Positions 61,382-64,000 of a stretch of 64,000 nucleotides of DNA are shown in pieces. Positions within the stretch are counted from its first letter, which is position 1. Each line of letters starts with the position of its first letter. The translations under genes were made by a program, and so were the position numbers. The notes below the pieces were generated by a model that saw only the letters and a program-made list of their open reading frames with translations, was not told the origin of the DNA and made no database searches. Source of the stretch: Rhizobium grahamii CCGE 502 (GTDB taxonomy: Bacteria; Pseudomonadota; Alphaproteobacteria; Rhizobiales; Rhizobiaceae); contig NZ_AEYE02000015.1 of assembly GCF_000298315.2 (NCBI RefSeq), positions 1 through 64,000 on the forward strand, in the 5' to 3' direction.

Positions 61382-62176
61382 ATGCTCGAAACATTTGAGC
61401 GCGCCGCTCTCGAAGCGGGCAAGGTAATTATGCAAGTCTATCTGGAGGGATGCCCGTCCGCCAGGAAAGCAGACAACAGCCCGGTCACCATCGCCGACGA
61501 GCGCGCCGAGCGCATCATCATTACACAGCTTGAAGCAGCCTTCCCCGATACCCCGATCATTGCGGAAGAGTCGGTGGCCGCCGGCAACGTTCCCGCGATC
61601 GGCGCGTCTTTCTTCCTTGTGGATCCGCTCGACGGTACACGCGAGTTCATCGACAAGCGGCGCGAGTTCACGGTGAACATCGCCTACATCAGAGACGGGC
61701 GCCCCCTCGCCGGGATCGTCTATGCGCCTGCCCTCGGCATCGCGTTTTCTGCAGAGAACGACAAGGCCGAGAAGCTGCTTGTCAACGAGCATTTTCAAGT
61801 GATCCGGCGAACCGCCATCCGTGTGCGACCGCAACCGGCCGACCGGACGGCTTTGGCGAGCCGATCGCACAATAGCCCTGAGACGGATGTGTTTCTAAGC
61901 GCGAATGCGATCTCCCGCTGTACGAACATCGGTTCATCGCTAAAGTTCTGCATGCTGGCTGAAGGGCTGGCCGACGTCTATCCGCGTTTCACGCGCACGA
62001 TGGAGTGGGATACGGCCGCCGGCGACGCCGTGCTGCGCGCCGCGGGCGGCTCGACCGTAACGCTGGATGGACTGCCGCTCACCTATGGCAAGACGTCACA
62101 GCCGCATGACAGCGACTTCGCCAACCCGAATTTCATCTCCTGGGGCGGCGCGAGGTCCGCGATCGAGCGGGCATAA
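61382..62176 (+). CDS. cysQ: 3'(2'),5'-bisphosphate nucleotidase CysQ
   Basis: 264 aa, GGAAGG six nt before the ATG. Inositol-monophosphatase superfamily metal motifs: IIAEES (about residues 59-64), DPLDGTREFI (about 81-90) and EWDTAAGDAVLRAAGG (about 204-219). The REFI after DPLDGT is typical of CysQ, which removes 3'-phosphoadenosine 5'-phosphate formed in sulfate assimilation. Confidence 0.9.
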   Translation: MLETFERAALEAGKVIMQVYLEGCPSARKADNSPVTIADERAERIIITQLEAAFPDTPIIAEESVAAGNVPAIGASFFLVDPLDGTREFIDKRREFTVNIAYIRDGRPLAGIVYAPALGIAFSAENDKAEKLLVNEHFQVIRRTAIRVRPQPADRTALASRSHNSPETDVFLSANAISRCTNIGSSLKFCMLAEGLADVYPRFTRTMEWDTAAGDAVLRAAGGSTVTLDGLPLTYGKTSQPHDSDFANPNFISWGGARSAIERA

Positions 62177-62309
62177 CCTTTTCGAAAAGACACGGAAAAT
62201 CAGCGAAACGGGCCTTCCACCGTCCACGCCCCGTTAGCGGCATCTAGGATTTTCGGCGAAATGAAGCCGCGCCGGGCGCAAGTTCCGGCCAATCCGGGAG
62301 CCGCAAACC

Positions 62310-63347
62310 GTGTCTGACCAAACCAACAATCTCGCCCTGCCCTATATCCTACCATCCCAGGCGCAAAAGCACGTTACCCACAACGAAGCGCTGCAGCGTC
62401 TCGATGCCATTGTCCAACTGAGCGTCGCCGGAGAATCCTCCCTTCCGCCATCCGACGTCTCCGAAGGACAATGTTACCTCGTCTCTGAAGGCGCCGGCGG
62501 TGCTTGGTCCGGCCGGGACGGAATGCTGGCACTCCGCCAGGACGCCGCCTGGATCTATATCGAGCCGAGGCCGGGCTGGCGTGCCTTCTTCATGGCGCAG
62601 GGCCAACTCCGCGCATTCAGCACTGACGGGTGGCATGCGATAACACTGGATAGCGATAATTCTCTACCGATGGTCGGCATCAATACCTCGCCGGATGCCT
62701 TCAACCGCCTCTCAGTGGCGTCCGACGCAAGCCTCTTCAGTCACTCGGGCCATGGGCACCAATTGAAAGTCAACAAGCTCGCCTCCGGCGAGACGGGAAC
62801 GCTGCTCTTCCAGACGGCATGGTCCGGCCGGGCGGAACTAGGCCTCGCCGGCAACGACGATTTCTCGATCAAGATCAGCGGCAACGGCAGCGATTGGCTG
62901 ACGGCTCTGACAATTTCGCCGCGAGGGATTGTGCGAACGCCAGCCAGACCCGCCGCGCGCGTCTCCTTGACTGCGGGGACATCCATGCCGGCATCCGGCA
63001 GCCGAACCGGCTTCGATGAACTCCATCTGCTGCAAGGCGGCTTCACGCTTGGGCCGGTCATCTCACCCGGCATTGGCAACCGCCTGCTCATCCCCGAGAC
63101 CGGCCTATATCTCCTGCTGCTCACAGCAAGCACGCTGTCCTCGTCCGGACATGAGGCCGTCCTCGAGGCAAATGGCACGGTGGCGCTGGCCGCCGCTGTC
63201 GGTCCTGCTTCGACCGGCGCGGCACGTCATGCTGCCTGCACTTTAGCATCGCTGAATGAGGGAGACTCGCTGGCGCTGCTGCACCACGGCAGCGCGCAGT
63301 ATGAGTTCGGATCTGCGAAAACCGAGCTTTCGGTCGTGATGCTTTAG
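62310..63347 (+). CDS. DUF2793 domain protein
   Basis: 345 aa from a GTG at 62310 (GGGAG upstream). N-terminal DUF2793: LALPYILPSQAQKHVTHNEALQRLDAIVQLSV, EGQCYLVSEGAGGAWSGRDGMLALRQDAAWIYIEPRPGWRAFF (about residues 8-105). The rest is beta-rich, with a C-terminal C1q/TNF-like feel (IPETGLYLLLLTAST). DUF2793 proteins are found with head-fibre/spike genes of gene transfer agents and phages; no such genes are near, so this is an orphan copy or a surface protein. Confidence 0.75.
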   Translation: MSDQTNNLALPYILPSQAQKHVTHNEALQRLDAIVQLSVAGESSLPPSDVSEGQCYLVSEGAGGAWSGRDGMLALRQDAAWIYIEPRPGWRAFFMAQGQLRAFSTDGWHAITLDSDNSLPMVGINTSPDAFNRLSVASDASLFSHSGHGHQLKVNKLASGETGTLLFQTAWSGRAELGLAGNDDFSIKISGNGSDWLTALTISPRGIVRTPARPAARVSLTAGTSMPASGSRTGFDELHLLQGGFTLGPVISPGIGNRLLIPETGLYLLLLTASTLSSSGHEAVLEANGTVALAAAVGPASTGAARHAACTLASLNEGDSLALLHHGSAQYEFGSAKTELSVVML

Positions 63348-63358
63348 ATCGGCAGCGC

Positions 63359-63997
63359 CTAGAGCAATCTGTAGCGAAATGCGCGGGCAATGGCCTGCAT
63401 GCGATTGACGGAATTGAGCTTCCGCATCGCGCTCTTCAAGTAACCAACCACCGTATGCGCGGAGAGATCAAGGATGATCGCGATCTCTTCGCTGCTCTTT
63501 CCAGCGGCCGACCAACGCAAGCATTCGATTTCGCGACTGCTGAGGCTTTCCGCGGGCTGCTCTACAGGGGTCTGATGGCCGAGTTGCTGCAGGAGTTCCA
63601 TCGCGCGGAAGACCAGCCTCATCGCCTCATCGCGAGCAGGTGACTCGCGCTCACCCGAAAATGCGAACACATAGTGGCGCAGGTGCACATCATGCAGCGC
63701 AAAGGCAAATGTATTTATCAAGCCATATCTTTTGAAGATGGTCGCCAGGAGCTGGCTGCCCTGGTTGGTCGCCGCACTCTCGAAGGCCGCAATGTCATGG
63801 AAGACCGGCATCGTCGTCGTCTTCAGAGCTGCAAGAAGCTTGCAGCAGTAGAAGAAATCAACCTCTTCGTAGACATCAAGTAGCTCTTGCGGCCAGTTGC
63901 TTGCCAGATGGTTGCTGAGGAAGCCGCTGCGGTCGCCGCGTGGAAATTCCGCCAGCAAGTAGTGGTTGAAGTCTGCCTCGCTCGCCATCTCGGCCAT
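63359..63997 (-). CDS. LuxR-type regulator (probably cut by the window edge)
   Basis: 212 aa visible; an ATG at 63997 exists but no ribosome site can be seen, and the autoinducer-like domain lacks its first ~20 residues, so the gene likely continues beyond the window. C-terminal GerE HTH: LSSREIECLRWSAAGKSSEEIAIILDLSAHTVVGYLKSAMRKLNSVNRMQAIARA. The N-terminal part resembles an autoinducer-binding domain (NWPQELLDVYEEVDFF...MPVFHDI), but Asp-Pro of the ligand pocket is replaced by Phe-Phe, so it may be a solo regulator. Convergent with DUF2793, 11 nt apart. Confidence 0.75.
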   Translation of the reverse strand: MAEMASEADFNHYLLAEFPRGDRSGFLSNHLASNWPQELLDVYEEVDFFYCCKLLAALKTTTMPVFHDIAAFESAATNQGSQLLATIFKRYGLINTFAFALHDVHLRHYVFAFSGERESPARDEAMRLVFRAMELLQQLGHQTPVEQPAESLSSREIECLRWSAAGKSSEEIAIILDLSAHTVVGYLKSAMRKLNSVNRMQAIARAFRYRLL

Positions 63998-64000
63998 GCC

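Overview
The window looks like chromosomal DNA of a fast-growing member of the Rhizobiaceae (Rhizobium/Ensifer type). Evidence: a hmuPSTUV heme-uptake operon next to an EcfG/NepR/PhyR/HWE-kinase general stress response (GSR) locus, TGA-N9-TCA (RirA-type) iron boxes, GGAAC-N16/17-CGTT (EcfG) promoters, a RutR-controlled reductive pyrimidine pathway, a rhizobial urease cluster with its typical interspersed small genes, and a bra/liv amino-acid ABC operon. Coding density is high, GC is high, and no insertion sequence, prophage, CRISPR array, tRNA or rRNA was seen. The assignment rests on gene content and order recognised by eye, not on a database search.

Layout. 1-4.6 kb: LpxO-like hydroxylase, tetR-SMR efflux pair, truncated hemoglobin with a DUF423 protein, a decayed glyoxalase gene, and a DUF2325 / small protein / IsdG-like heme oxygenase group behind an iron box; the heme oxygenase gene appears frameshifted. 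4.6-10.6 kb: tonB, a secreted protein of unknown function, and divergent hmuP-S-T-U-V. 10.6-15 kb: GSR region with a DUF883/DUF1469 membrane pair, ecfG-nepR, phyR, an HWE kinase, and a candidate EcfG-driven C-rich small RNA convergent to the kinase gene. 15-17.8 kb: preT-preA (dihydropyrimidine dehydrogenase). 17.8-20.1 kb: small genes (DUF1127, PAS, DUF1643). 20.1-30.8 kb: nitrate assimilation, nasT-nasS, then an RpoN promoter and terminator-bearing leader, then nitrate transporter-nirB-nirD-nasA-cysG. 31-32.1 kb: a lone GT4 glycosyltransferase. 32.1-40.3 kb: rutR, an M20 ureidohydrolase, dihydropyrimidinase, a cupin, and a four-gene ABC transporter that probably imports pyrimidines. 40.6-46 kb: RND efflux pair and an FNR-family regulator with a perfect anaerobox. 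46-53.6 kb: urease cluster ureD-A-B-C-E-F-G with extra genes, including a GGDEF cyclase, behind a probable RpoN promoter. 53.8-64 kb: GNAT, 2-hydroxyacid dehydrogenase, livJ, a small membrane protein, livF-G-M-H, cysQ, a DUF2793 protein and a partial LuxR-type regulator.

The genes form linked themes. Nitrogen: nitrate is imported and reduced, pyrimidines are degraded to ammonia, CO2 and beta-amino acids, urea is hydrolysed and amino acids are imported; two of these systems have visible sigma-54 promoters. Iron: heme uptake and degradation genes lie behind two RirA-like boxes. Stress: five EcfG-type promoters sit within 4.2 kb, driving the DUF883 operon, nepR-ecfG, phyR, the kinase and the putative sRNA.

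The most interesting point is the putative sRNA at about 14666-14797 on the minus strand. It has an EcfG promoter, an 11-bp stem, an exposed CCCCUCCC (anti-Shine-Dalgarno) loop and a strong terminator, and it lies inside the GSR locus, which suggests a GsrN-type post-transcriptional arm of the stress response.
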